64,000 nucleotides of DNA from Alcaligenaceae bacterium (GTDB taxonomy: Bacteria > Pseudomonadota > Gammaproteobacteria > Burkholderiales > Burkholderiaceae_B): positions 1-64,000 of the forward strand of contig JACCEN010000002.1 in NCBI GenBank assembly GCA_013416435.1, in the 5' to 3' direction. The position numbers were made by a program, and so were the translations under genes. The first letter of the stretch is position 1; each line of letters begins with the position of its first letter. The notes under the pieces were generated by a model. It saw only the letters and a list, made by a program, of their open reading frames with translations. It ran no database searches and was not told the DNA's origin. Positions 7,534 through 15,589 of this stretch are shown here, one piece after another.

Positions 7534-9525
7534 TCAGTACTCGATGGTCAGGCCGGCATAATAACGCCGGCCATCCAGATGCTTGCCGTATTCGCTGGAG
7601 TCGATTTCCTTGTTCAGCGCATTATAGATACCGGCAAAACCCAAGACGCGCTTGCTGAAACGATAGGTCGCACCCAGATCGACGATGGCGTAGGCAGGAA
7701 TCTCTTCTGTGCCGCCGTCTATGCTCCTGCTCTTGTATTTGGCCTTGGTCCAAAGCTTGAGATCGTTATTGAGCTGGTAGTCCAGCCCCAGGTTGAACAT
7801 GTGGCGCGGCGTATTGTTCAGCGCCTTGCCCGCATCCGTGCCCGATTTGATTTCACTGTCCGACAAGGTGTAGCTGGTGCTCAGCAACAGCTTGTCGGTC
7901 ACGGGCATGCCGAACGCCGCTTCGACGCCTCGCAGCGTGGCGGAATCCAGATTCACGTATTGCTGAATGCTCTCGCGCGGCGGATTGTTGCCATAGATGC
8001 AAGCAGGCGGCGCACCGACCGGGGTGTTGCACACGTATTCCTTGCCGATCTTGTCCTTGAATCGGGTGTAGTAGGCCATTACGCTGAAACTCAGCTTTTC
8101 CGGCGTCGCGTAGGCGAAGCCGAACTCGAAGTTGGTGCTCTTCTCCGGCTGCAGGTTGGAGTTGCCCTTGTCCCATGAGCGGCCGCGCGCGGCGGGCTCG
8201 ACGATGTTGTCGTCGGCCTGCTTCAGCGACGGCGTCTTGTAGCCGCCACTGACACCTCCCTTCAAGTTCAAGTTGTCGGTCAGGCGATACACCCCGTAGA
8301 CGCGCGGCGTGAAGTGCGTACCGAAGTGCTCGTTCTTGTCCAAGCGTGCGCCGCCGGTCAGCGTCAACCTATCGGTGACCGACCATTCGTTCTCGGCGAA
8401 CAGCGCTGCCTGCCAGCGCTCCAGGTTGGTGGCGTTGGACCCCTGGAACCGTGCTTCATCATGGATGGTCTTCTCTTGCTTGTATTCGGCGCCCACCGTC
8501 AGCATGTGCTCATCGAAGGGCACGACCGTCTTGGTGTTGAGAGTCGTGGCGCGGTAGCCGGATTCAATATCGCCGTTGATGATGTCGACGGACTCGTGCA
8601 GCATCCACGATTTGGTTTCCGCGCCCCGCCCCCAGCGCCAGTCGTGCGTCAGGCCATAGACGGTGCGCTCGTTATGCATCATCGATTCGTCCGTCGCGCT
8701 TTTCTCGCTGCGGTCGTTCTTGTTACGTGCGTGACCGCCCTCCAGCTCCAGGCTGTGCTGCTCGTTCAGCTTCCAAGCGAACTTGGCGGTGTTGTCGATG
8801 CGGTCCTTGGCCGCGTAGCCGCCTTGGATGCTGTCTTCCATGCGCCGATACTTGGAACCGTACAGTGTCATGGCAAGGCGGTCGTCGACCAATGGTCCGC
8901 TCAGGTAGTAGCGCCCCTGATAAGCGTTGCCGGCGTCGGAATCGCCCTGGAATACGCCGTCCACCGTCAGGCTGCCCCGCCATTCCTTGGGGACTTTTTT
9001 GGTGATGACGTTGATCACGCCGCCCAGCGCACTCGAACCATACAAGGAAGACATCGGGCCGCGTATGATCTCGATGCGCTCGATGGACGACAGCGGCGGC
9101 AGCCAGCTGGTCTGGGCGCCGCCGCCGAAGCCGTTGTAGTACGCCTCGCTCGATGCGCCCAGCGGCTTGCCGTCGATCAGAAAAAGCACATAGCTCTCAC
9201 CCATGCCGCGGATATTGACCGAGGTCGATTCGATCTTGCCGCCCGCGCCGCCTTCGATACTGACGCCGGGAATGTCCTGCAGTGCATCGGTGACGTCGCG
9301 ATAGAACTTACCCTCCAGATCCTCGCTGGTAATGACCGAAATCGAAGCGGGCGCATCAGCGATCGCCTGTTCGAACCCCGTCGCGGTGATGACGACGTTC
9401 GGCAACTGCGTAACGGACGCGCCGGCGGACTGTGCCACGGCGCAGGTAAGGGGGAGTAGCCCGGCGAGCGCGCAGCCCACCGCTACACTGCTCGCTTTCA
9501 GAGGAAAGTGGAGTGTGGATGACAT
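7534..9525 (-). CDS. TonB-dependent outer-membrane receptor (ferric siderophore/heme type)
   Basis: A 663-residue receptor with a signal peptide of about 31 residues. The plug domain shows the TonB-box-like NVVITATG, DALQDIPGVSIEGG, NIRGMGESYVLFLIDGKPL and IEIIRGPMSSLYGSSALGGVINVITK. The C-terminal 22-strand barrel ends in the usual aromatic signature (YYAGLTIEY). It takes up an iron complex using TonB energy. A Fur-like site lies at 9590-9615 in its leader, and the upstream genes are a two-component system. It sits across from the PepSY/DUF3649/DUF3325 genes, which supports ferric siderophore uptake with reductive iron release. The siderophore cannot be named from sequence alone; Bordetella BfrA-like receptors are the closest impression. 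Confidence 0.93.
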   Translation of the reverse strand: MSSTLHFPLKASSVAVGCALAGLLPLTCAVAQSAGASVTQLPNVVITATGFEQAIADAPASISVITSEDLEGKFYRDVTDALQDIPGVSIEGGAGGKIESTSVNIRGMGESYVLFLIDGKPLGASSEAYYNGFGGGAQTSWLPPLSSIERIEIIRGPMSSLYGSSALGGVINVITKKVPKEWRGSLTVDGVFQGDSDAGNAYQGRYYLSGPLVDDRLAMTLYGSKYRRMEDSIQGGYAAKDRIDNTAKFAWKLNEQHSLELEGGHARNKNDRSEKSATDESMMHNERTVYGLTHDWRWGRGAETKSWMLHESVDIINGDIESGYRATTLNTKTVVPFDEHMLTVGAEYKQEKTIHDEARFQGSNATNLERWQAALFAENEWSVTDRLTLTGGARLDKNEHFGTHFTPRVYGVYRLTDNLNLKGGVSGGYKTPSLKQADDNIVEPAARGRSWDKGNSNLQPEKSTNFEFGFAYATPEKLSFSVMAYYTRFKDKIGKEYVCNTPVGAPPACIYGNNPPRESIQQYVNLDSATLRGVEAAFGMPVTDKLLLSTSYTLSDSEIKSGTDAGKALNNTPRHMFNLGLDYQLNNDLKLWTKAKYKSRSIDGGTEEIPAYAIVDLGATYRFSKRVLGFAGIYNALNKEIDSSEYGKHLDGRRYYAGLTIEY

Positions 9526-9589
9526 CGAACTGATCCTATCGGAAACGGAGGTTCTGACACCTCCTGGGCCATATGAAAGAGCCTAGTTA

Positions 9590-9615
9590 ATGAGAATGAA
9601 AACTAATTTCATTCT
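9590..9615. promoter_or_regulatory. Fur box upstream of the TonB receptor gene
   Basis: The stretch around 9590-9615 contains ATGAGAATGAAAACTAA next to TTTCATTC, matching the overlapping GATAAT-type hexamers of a Fur box on both strands. It lies 65-90 bp upstream of the receptor ATG (9525), just after the kinase stop. This suggests the receptor has its own iron-repressed promoter in addition to any read-through from the regulator genes. Confidence 0.7.
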
Positions 9616-9632
9616 GTACATTTTGACAGGGC

Positions 9633-10964
9633 TTACTGACCATTTTCTGACGCGAGCGGAAATCGCATGCGCACGGTGCAGGATGCAGCGTCGATGAAAT
9701 GAATATCCGCTTCGGCATTGCGTAGCGCTTGGCGCGCAATAGCGAGGCCCAGGCCCGAGCCTGCGCTATCCTGACTGCCTTTATGGAATCGTTGGAAGAC
9801 CGTTTCGCGCAGATGCGCGGGCACGCCTGGCCCCTCGTCCGATATATCGAGCAACGCAGCGCCGTCTTGCGCACGGTAAAGGCGGACTGCAACGGTGCCC
9901 TGGCCGTGCGCCAGGGCATTTTCGACAATGTTGAGGACGGCATCGCACAGCGCGTCGGCATCGCCGCCGACAAAGACTTGGTCCTGTATGTCGGCCTGCA
10001 CTTCACGCTCTTGCTGCTCGAACAGCGGAATCAGCGATGCGACGACCTCTCGCGTCAGACGCGACAGGGAGACCACGTCGTCCGTCGCGCTGGAGTGCAG
10101 TGCGTGATCCCGACGGGCCAGCGTCAGCAGCTGTCCGACCAAGCGGCGCAGGCGCTGCATTTCCTGCTCGATGGCGGGCCAGTCGGCCTTGCCTTCATGC
10201 TGCATTTTCTGCAGGCGCAGATCCAGCACCGTCAATGGTGTGCGCAGCTCGTGAGCAGCATCGGCCACCAGCTGTTTTTGAGCGGCCAGCGCTTGGCCGA
10301 GCCGATCCAGTGCCTGGTTGGCGGCCTTCGCCAACGGCAGGACTTCCCGGGGCAGATGCTTCAGTGGAATGCGGCGCTCAGGATCATGAGGACTGATGTC
10401 GGCGGCCAGGGCGGCGGCTTGGCGCACCGGGCGCAAGGTCCAGCGCATCAAGCCCCACATGATCAGCACGGTGACCAGCAGAAATGGCGGCAGCACGAGC
10501 AAGCCATGCAGCAGCCGCGTCTGCAGCAGTGCGTCGATCAAGTTTCGTTCCAGCGTGTCCAGCTTCGAGACGATGAGCGTGGTGCCATCGGCCAGCGGCA
10601 CCGGAACGCCTATGACCTTGCCAAAGCCTCGATAAGACTTGAGCCTCATGGGCTTGAGGGCTTCATCCAGCGTGCCCGGCCGCATGCGTAGCGGGCGGGG
10701 CAGATTAGCCGAATGCCATAAGGCCACGCCGCCGGCATCGTACAGCGTGTAGTACAGCTCGCCGCCCGCATACTCCCGCGGAAGAAGGCTCAGGTCGCTG
10801 GCGGAGGTCAGGTCTTGCGCAATCTCTTGCGCCTGCAGCAGCAATGTGCTGTAGCGGAGTTCGTCACGTGTGTTGTACAGATGCCAGAGCAAGCTGCCCA
10901 ATCCCAGCATGCCGACCAGCAGCAAGGCCGCGAAAATACGGGAAGCCAGACTACGCCGGACCAT
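9633..10964 (-). CDS. sensor histidine kinase (OmpR-type partner)
   Basis: A 443-residue membrane kinase. There is one membrane span at residues 9-28, a periplasmic sensor of about 120 residues, and a second span at 153-172. A HAMP-like linker follows, then the H-box LVADAAHELRTPLT with His238 as the phosphoacceptor, and the ATPase motifs VLNIVENALAH (N), DISDEGPGVP (G1), VFQRFHKGS (F) and GSGLGLAIA (G2). It lies 5 bp downstream of its response regulator gene and upstream of the TonB receptor. Its signal may be iron, the siderophore or envelope status; the sequence does not say. Confidence 0.93.
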   Translation of the reverse strand: MVRRSLASRIFAALLLVGMLGLGSLLWHLYNTRDELRYSTLLLQAQEIAQDLTSASDLSLLPREYAGGELYYTLYDAGGVALWHSANLPRPLRMRPGTLDEALKPMRLKSYRGFGKVIGVPVPLADGTTLIVSKLDTLERNLIDALLQTRLLHGLLVLPPFLLVTVLIMWGLMRWTLRPVRQAAALAADISPHDPERRIPLKHLPREVLPLAKAANQALDRLGQALAAQKQLVADAAHELRTPLTVLDLRLQKMQHEGKADWPAIEQEMQRLRRLVGQLLTLARRDHALHSSATDDVVSLSRLTREVVASLIPLFEQQEREVQADIQDQVFVGGDADALCDAVLNIVENALAHGQGTVAVRLYRAQDGAALLDISDEGPGVPAHLRETVFQRFHKGSQDSAGSGLGLAIARQALRNAEADIHFIDAASCTVRMRFPLASENGQ

Positions 10965-10969
10965 CTATC

Positions 10970-11644
10970 TCATCCATTCTGCATCAAGCGGTAGCCTATG
11001 CCGCGTACGGTCTGGATGCTTGCCTGCGCCTCGCCCTCGGCCAGCTTGCGCCTCAGCCGCGACACCAGCGCCTCGATGGCGTTTAGCGTGACGCTTTCAC
11101 CGTCGGCATAAAGATGTTCCTCCAGGTACTCCTTGACGACGATACGAGGCGATGCTCGCAGCATTTCTTCCAGAAGCATGGTTTCGCGCCGGGAAAGCGC
11201 CAATACCCTGCCGTCCACGCTGGCATGACGCGCCTGGGGTTCAAATACGAGATTGCCGCAGTTCAGCACCGCAAACGATCGTGAAGACCGGCGCAAAACG
11301 GCACGTATGCGGGCTTCCAGCTCGCGCACGTCGAAAGGCTTGAGTATGTAGTCGTCAGCTCCCGCATCAAGGCTGGAGACCCGGCTTTCAACGGTATCGC
11401 GCGCGGTCAACACGATGCAGGGAATGGGGCCATCGCGGCTGGCGGCCCGCTGCGCCAGCACGCGTTGGCCGTCCATGTCGGGCAGGCCCAGATCAAGAAT
11501 CATTGCGTCATAACGCGTAACGCACTGGGCGGCCAGCGCGCCTCGGCCGGTTTCCACAGCGTCTACGGCAAAGCCGCGGTGCCGCAGGTGGTCCACAAGC
11601 AGAGCACGCAGCTTGGGCTGGTCTTCCACGACGAGCAGTTTCAT
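10970..11644 (-). CDS. OmpR/PhoB-family response regulator
   Basis: A 224-residue regulator. The receiver domain has the acidic pair Glu7/Asp8, phosphoacceptor Asp51 in MILDLGLPDMDG, the conserved Thr in VLTARD and the Lys in LKPFD. The winged-helix DNA-binding domain covers about residues 125-220 (LSRRETMLLEEML, AIEALVSRLRRKL, IQTVRGIGYRL). It is the first gene of the unit with the kinase, whose start is 5 bp past this stop. The control region at 11645-11793 is shared with the divergent iron operon and holds Fur-like sequences, which points to iron-dependent expression. Confidence 0.93.
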   Translation of the reverse strand: MKLLVVEDQPKLRALLVDHLRHRGFAVDAVETGRGALAAQCVTRYDAMILDLGLPDMDGQRVLAQRAASRDGPIPCIVLTARDTVESRVSSLDAGADDYILKPFDVRELEARIRAVLRRSSRSFAVLNCGNLVFEPQARHASVDGRVLALSRRETMLLEEMLRASPRIVVKEYLEEHLYADGESVTLNAIEALVSRLRRKLAEGEAQASIQTVRGIGYRLMQNG

Positions 11645-11713
11645 TGGATTTCAACAGCAGGATTGTCAGCTTGGGATCAGGTTGATATGGCAGACTTGCA
11701 GCCTGATCGATGC

Positions 11714-11750
11714 AATGAGTAATTATTATTGCGTCTTATTCTCATTATAG
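11714..11750. promoter_or_regulatory. Fur-box region between divergent iron operons
   Basis: AATGAGTAATTATTATTGC (11714-11732) and, on the other strand, ATAATGAGAATAAG (11736-11749) are overlapping Fur-type hexamer arrays. They lie about 70 bp from the response regulator start and about 45-80 bp from the DUF3649 start, so both operons could be repressed by Fur-Fe(II). Confidence 0.7.
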
Positions 11751-11793
11751 ATTCTATTTCTTTTAACTGTCTACCAGTAAGCAGGGCTGAAAA

Positions 11794-12093
11794 ATGGAAA
11801 TGCTCAAGCAGGTCCGGTGGCTGAATAAGCACCGCCTGGATATCGCCGTGCGCACGTTGCTGGGAGTGGGAGCGGGCTATGTGCTGTCTGCGCTGATGAC
11901 CGCGTCCTTGAGCCTGGCACTGCCGATGGCTCGCGCCGAAGCGGTAATGACCGCGACCATGCTCGCCTTTTTGGCGTATGTCGCACTCATCATCTGGGCT
12001 TACGCAGCGAACAGCGTATGGCGGCTGGCCGGCGTCTGGGCTATCTTGGCGGTGGCTTTATGGCTAGCAATGGCTTGGGGAGAGCGAGCATGA
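11794..12093 (+). CDS. DUF3649 family inner-membrane protein (iron uptake associated)
   Basis: A 99-residue protein with three predicted membrane spans (residues about 20-42, 50-72, 75-95). The pattern RTLLGVGAGYVLSALMTASLSLALP and EAVMTATMLAFLAY matches DUF3649, a family found next to PepSY proteins and siderophore receptors. Its stop overlaps the next start as ATGA (12090-12093), showing translational coupling. It probably helps the PepSY protein in ferric-siderophore handling at the inner membrane, although its direct role is unknown. Confidence 0.8.
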   Translation: MEMLKQVRWLNKHRLDIAVRTLLGVGAGYVLSALMTASLSLALPMARAEAVMTATMLAFLAYVALIIWAYAANSVWRLAGVWAILAVALWLAMAWGERA

Positions 12094-13709
12094 AGGCACT
12101 GGGATTTCGACAGGTCAACTCCTGGTTGCATACATGGTCGGGCTTGTTGCTGGGCTGGCTGCTGTTTGCCGTATTCCTGACAGGGACACTGAGTTATTTC
12201 CGTCAGGAAATCACCTACTGGATGCAGCCCGAGCTGCATGCTTCGCAAGCTCGGGCACAGACAGCCATTCAGGCCGTGGAGGCCATGGGGCGTATGGCAC
12301 CGGACGCCGCGTCCTGGCAGATCACGCTGCCGAGCGAGCGCAACCCTACCGTGCGCGTCCGCTGGTACGAGCAAGGCGAGCGTGTCACCAAGGGCGGAGG
12401 AAAGAGCGTCACGCTGGACGCCACGACGATGGAGCCCCTGCTTGGCCGCCCCACCGCCGGCGGTGAATTCCTGTACCGCTTTCATTTCGAACTATATGGC
12501 ATGGATCGCACCTGGGGACGCTGGATAATCGGCGTGGCTACGATGTTCATGCTGGTGGCCATCGTCAGCGGCGTCATCATCCACAAGAAAATCTTTGTCG
12601 ACTTCTTCACCTTTCGCCGGCGCAAAGGCCAGCGCTCCTGGATGGATGCGCACAACGCTCTGGCCGTGCTGTCGCTGCCCTTCCACTTCATGATCACCTA
12701 CAGCGGTTTGCTTTTGCTGATGTTCCTGCTGATGCCCTGGGGCATCGATGCCGCCTACAACGGCGACACGCGAGCCTTTTTTGCCGATCGCGGGCGCGCA
12801 GCGGCGCCCGCCCCCGCAGCAGGCGTGAAGAATCACGAATCGCCCACGCCACTGGCCATGGCACCCGTCGGCCCGATGCTGGAGACCGCCGGCAGTCAAT
12901 GGCCGGAAGGCATCGCCAGCATTTCGGTTTCGCAGCCGGGACGCGCAGGTTCCACGATAGAGCTGCGCCAGAAAGGCGCGGAAACCCTGCTGAACCATGC
13001 AGCCGGCGAACGGATGGTGTTCGATGCTGGCTCGGGCGAATTGAAGGACACCATACGTTCCGACGTGCCAGGTGCCGGTGTCTCCACGTACAACGTGTTC
13101 TCGGCTTTGCATCGCCTGCGTTTCGCCGATGTCTGGATGCGCTGGCTGTTCTTCATCGCCGGTGCAATGGGCACGGCCATGGTCGGCACCGGCATGATTC
13201 TTTGGGTGGTCAAGCGACTGCCGCAAAAACGCAAGGGCCGGTATCACGCCGGCCATCGCCTGGCGGAACGCATGAACGTCGCGGCCATTGCCGGCTTGTT
13301 CGTTGCCGTGGGGGCATACTTCTGGCTCAACAGGCTGCTTCCCGCATCGCTGGCGGGGCGGGCCGGATGGGAGATCAATGGTTTCTTCATTGCCTGGGCC
13401 CTGACGTTGCTGCACGCCTGCCTGCGCGAACATGGACAAGCCTGGAAAGAGCAGTTGTACGCTATCGCCCTGCTGTTTGCGGGCCTGCCCATCGTAAATT
13501 TCTGGTATCCCGACAGCCATCTGGCGGCGTCCATCGCGAACGGACGCTGGACACTGGCCTCCATGGATCTCATGCTGCTGGCGACCGCCGCACTGGCGGC
13601 GTGGGCCGAATGGCATCTGCGTCCGGCGCGCAAGCCTGCGCGCGCAGCCAAGCAGGAAGCCCAAGACGTCTCTCCAGTTCAATCTACCGTGCAGGAAGCG
13701 GCATCATGA
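12090..13709 (+). CDS. PepSY-associated TM protein (PiuB-like ferric-siderophore reductase family)
   Basis: A 539-residue inner-membrane protein. The N-terminal span (VNSWLHTWSGLLLGWLLFAVFLTGTLSYF) has the His of the PepSY_TM signature; a second span ends GVIIHKKIFVDFF, and DAHNALAVLSLPFHFMITYSG holds further conserved His residues that can bind heme. Three to four more spans follow in the C-terminal half. Members such as PiuB and FoxB reduce siderophore-bound iron in the periplasm or inner membrane. It is translationally coupled to DUF3649 before it and DUF3325 after it, a conserved triad, and it is divergent from the regulators and receptor. Confidence 0.88.
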   Translation: MKALGFRQVNSWLHTWSGLLLGWLLFAVFLTGTLSYFRQEITYWMQPELHASQARAQTAIQAVEAMGRMAPDAASWQITLPSERNPTVRVRWYEQGERVTKGGGKSVTLDATTMEPLLGRPTAGGEFLYRFHFELYGMDRTWGRWIIGVATMFMLVAIVSGVIIHKKIFVDFFTFRRRKGQRSWMDAHNALAVLSLPFHFMITYSGLLLLMFLLMPWGIDAAYNGDTRAFFADRGRAAAPAPAAGVKNHESPTPLAMAPVGPMLETAGSQWPEGIASISVSQPGRAGSTIELRQKGAETLLNHAAGERMVFDAGSGELKDTIRSDVPGAGVSTYNVFSALHRLRFADVWMRWLFFIAGAMGTAMVGTGMILWVVKRLPQKRKGRYHAGHRLAERMNVAAIAGLFVAVGAYFWLNRLLPASLAGRAGWEINGFFIAWALTLLHACLREHGQAWKEQLYAIALLFAGLPIVNFWYPDSHLAASIANGRWTLASMDLMLLATAALAAWAEWHLRPARKPARAAKQEAQDVSPVQSTVQEAAS

Positions 13710-14029
13710 TCATGGCCGCCACGATATTTCTGGGCATGACCGGCATGGCGTCGCTCAGCATGGCAATGGAAAAGCATCATGAACAGATTTGGGGCAACAC
13801 ACGGCTGACGGTCCAGCGAGCCTGGGCGATGCGTGCTGCGGGGTGGCTGATGCTGCTCGCAGCGGCGGCGCTGGCAGTGCGCATGCAAGGAGCAACCATG
13901 GGCCTGACGCTATGGGTCATGGAGGTCAGCCTCGCGTCGGTCTGCGTGGGACTGTTGCTGAGCTACGCGCCCCGTTCGCTGCCTTGGCTGGCGGTGGGCG
14001 GACTGCTGGCGGCCTGGTTGGCCGCTTGA
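13706..14029 (+). CDS. DUF3325 family inner-membrane protein
   Basis: A 107-residue protein with three to four membrane spans, starting ATG at 13706 inside the stop region of the PepSY gene (ATGA overlap). MIMAATIFLGMTGMASLSMAMEKHH and the terminal LLSYAPRSLPWLAVGGLLAAWL segment fit DUF3325, the usual last gene of this iron cassette. It probably forms part of a membrane complex with the PepSY protein. No residues point to catalysis. Confidence 0.8.
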   Translation: MIMAATIFLGMTGMASLSMAMEKHHEQIWGNTRLTVQRAWAMRAAGWLMLLAAAALAVRMQGATMGLTLWVMEVSLASVCVGLLLSYAPRSLPWLAVGGLLAAWLAA

Positions 14030-14191
14030 TGATGCGTATTCCGTCGGGGATACGATGCCGGTGATTGAAACCTTTGCCATTAGCCGCGCAACCTATGCAA
14101 TTCCTGCTGGACCATTACAATGCCACCAAGCATCCATCAGCGTTGATGCGAGTCGTACCCGTAAATCAAGAACGATCAAAGAGGCAAAAAA

Positions 14192-14644
14192 ATGAACGAC
14201 TATTCCATCAGGACGGTAAGAAGCGGCGATCGATCACAATGGGATAAGCTTTATGCTGGATACGCCGCATTTTACGGCGTCGATCAGAGCTCCGATATGC
14301 GTGACATCGTCTGGTCGTGGCTGCACGACGACCTCAAGGAAACCTGCGGATTGGTTGCCGAAAGCAATGACGGAAAATTGATCGGCATCGCCCATTTCCG
14401 GCCGTTCGCCCGCCCTCTTTCGGCAACGACCGGCTGTTTTCTTGATGACCTCTTCGTTCTGCCCGATGCGCGGGGAGCCAAGGTCGCTGATGCCCTGATC
14501 AACCGAATTCGCGAAATCGCGGCCGAAAAAGGCTGGTCTATGGTCAGGTGGATCACCGCCGACAATAATTACAGGGCGCGGGCCGTCTATGACCGCCTTG
14601 CCGTCAAGACCAACTGGGTCACCTACGACATCAAAATCGAGTAG
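14192..14644 (+). CDS. GNAT-family N-acetyltransferase
   Basis: A 150-residue single-domain acetyltransferase. The acetyl-CoA-binding motif A is at residues 86-110 (LDDLFVLPDARGAKVADALI), with the R-G-x-K-V pattern of the pyrophosphate loop. Motif B (WSMVRWITADNNYRARAVYD) places the usual Asn and Tyr near the active site. GAGG 8-11 bp ahead of the ATG supports the start. It is a single gene, convergent with the EamA transporter. The acceptor could be an amine or amino acid; nothing in the context fixes it. Confidence 0.88.
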   Translation: MNDYSIRTVRSGDRSQWDKLYAGYAAFYGVDQSSDMRDIVWSWLHDDLKETCGLVAESNDGKLIGIAHFRPFARPLSATTGCFLDDLFVLPDARGAKVADALINRIREIAAEKGWSMVRWITADNNYRARAVYDRLAVKTNWVTYDIKIE

Positions 14645-14683
14645 GCGTCCATTGATCCCGTCATTCAAATCCTTCGCAAGCGA

Positions 14684-15577
14684 TCACTTTCGTCTACTCC
14701 GCTCTCGCCCACTAAACTCCGCCAAGCCAATCCCCACAAGAATCATCGCCAAGGCCGCTGCGTGATAAAAGTGAAATTGCTCGCCGATCAGTGTGACCGC
14801 CAGCAATGCCCCCCATACGGGCAGCAAGTTGATGAACAGGCCCGCCCTGTTTGCGCCGATCAATTCTACGGCCCGAATGTAGAACACTTGGCTGATCAGG
14901 GACGGAAAGATGATGATGTAGGCGATCGCCGTCCAGCCACGCATATCCGGAAGCACGGTCTTGCCCTGGACCGCTTCAACGGCCAGCATGGGCAGGGACG
15001 CCAGCGTCGCCCCCACGCACAAAATGAATATCAGGCTCGTCCAGTGGATCTGGGGCTTGCTGCGCAGCGCGGCGGTATAGATGCCGTAGGCGATGATGGC
15101 AATAAGCATCAGCGCGTCGCCGAAGTTGATGCCAAGCTCGATCAAGTTGATCCATTCGCCGCGCACGGCGATGACGATCACGCCCATGAAAGACAATGCG
15201 AAACCGATCGCCTGCCCCCATCCGATGCGGCTGGAAAAGAGAACAAAGCTTGCCGCAAAAACAAATAGCGGCATGCCGCCTTGCAGGATGCTGGCGTTGA
15301 TGGCGGTGGTGTAAACGAGCGCGTAATAAAGCGCCACGCTGAATACTGTGAAGCCCACTGCGCCGAGCAGCAGCAGATAGGCCAGCCGTGGCCGCATCGC
15401 CGGCCAATCGGCGGCAATCTGCTTCCTTTTGAAGAGGTACAGCAACGCCATTACGCCCGCCCAGCGGACCGCGACAAGAATCATCGGTGAGGCATGTCCG
15501 ACCGCCCACTTGCCGGCAATCGAATTACCGGCCCAGAAGAGTGTTGTCAGTGCCAGTAGCGCATAGGCTTTATAGAT
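14684..15577 (-). CDS. EamA/DMT-family transporter without a normal start codon
   Basis: This is a ten-span drug/metabolite exporter. The first ATG (15484) gives only 266 residues and lacks the first span. Upstream in frame the sequence reads YKAYALLALTTLFWAGNSIA, the expected first helix, back to the stop codon of the dehydrogenase gene (15590-15592) with no ATG, GTG or TTG between. An ATC at 15575-15577, 5 bp after GGGGA, would give 297 residues, the usual length. So either a rare ATC start is used, or the start codon was lost. Two EamA repeats are visible. It is cotranscribed with the alcohol dehydrogenase upstream. Confidence 0.75.
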   Translation of the reverse strand: MYKAYALLALTTLFWAGNSIAGKWAVGHASPMILVAVRWAGVMALLYLFKRKQIAADWPAMRPRLAYLLLLGAVGFTVFSVALYYALVYTTAINASILQGGMPLFVFAASFVLFSSRIGWGQAIGFALSFMGVIVIAVRGEWINLIELGINFGDALMLIAIIAYGIYTAALRSKPQIHWTSLIFILCVGATLASLPMLAVEAVQGKTVLPDMRGWTAIAYIIIFPSLISQVFYIRAVELIGANRAGLFINLLPVWGALLAVTLIGEQFHFYHAAALAMILVGIGLAEFSGRERSRRK

Positions 15578-15589
15578 GGCGGTCCCCGG

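Noticed and set aside
8314-9459. Long plus-strand frame opposite the TonB receptor
   Set aside because: The receptor motifs are on the minus strand throughout; the plus-strand product is low complexity and unsupported.
9547-9564. Small GGAGGT/ACCTCC hairpin in the TonB receptor leader as a riboswitch
   Set aside because: It is only a 6-bp stem with no wider conserved structure; a Fur box explains iron control without it.
12492-13682. Long antisense open frame opposite the PepSY gene
   Set aside because: Its composition (Gln, His, Arg rich) is that of a shadow of a high-GC gene, with no ribosome site and no homology.
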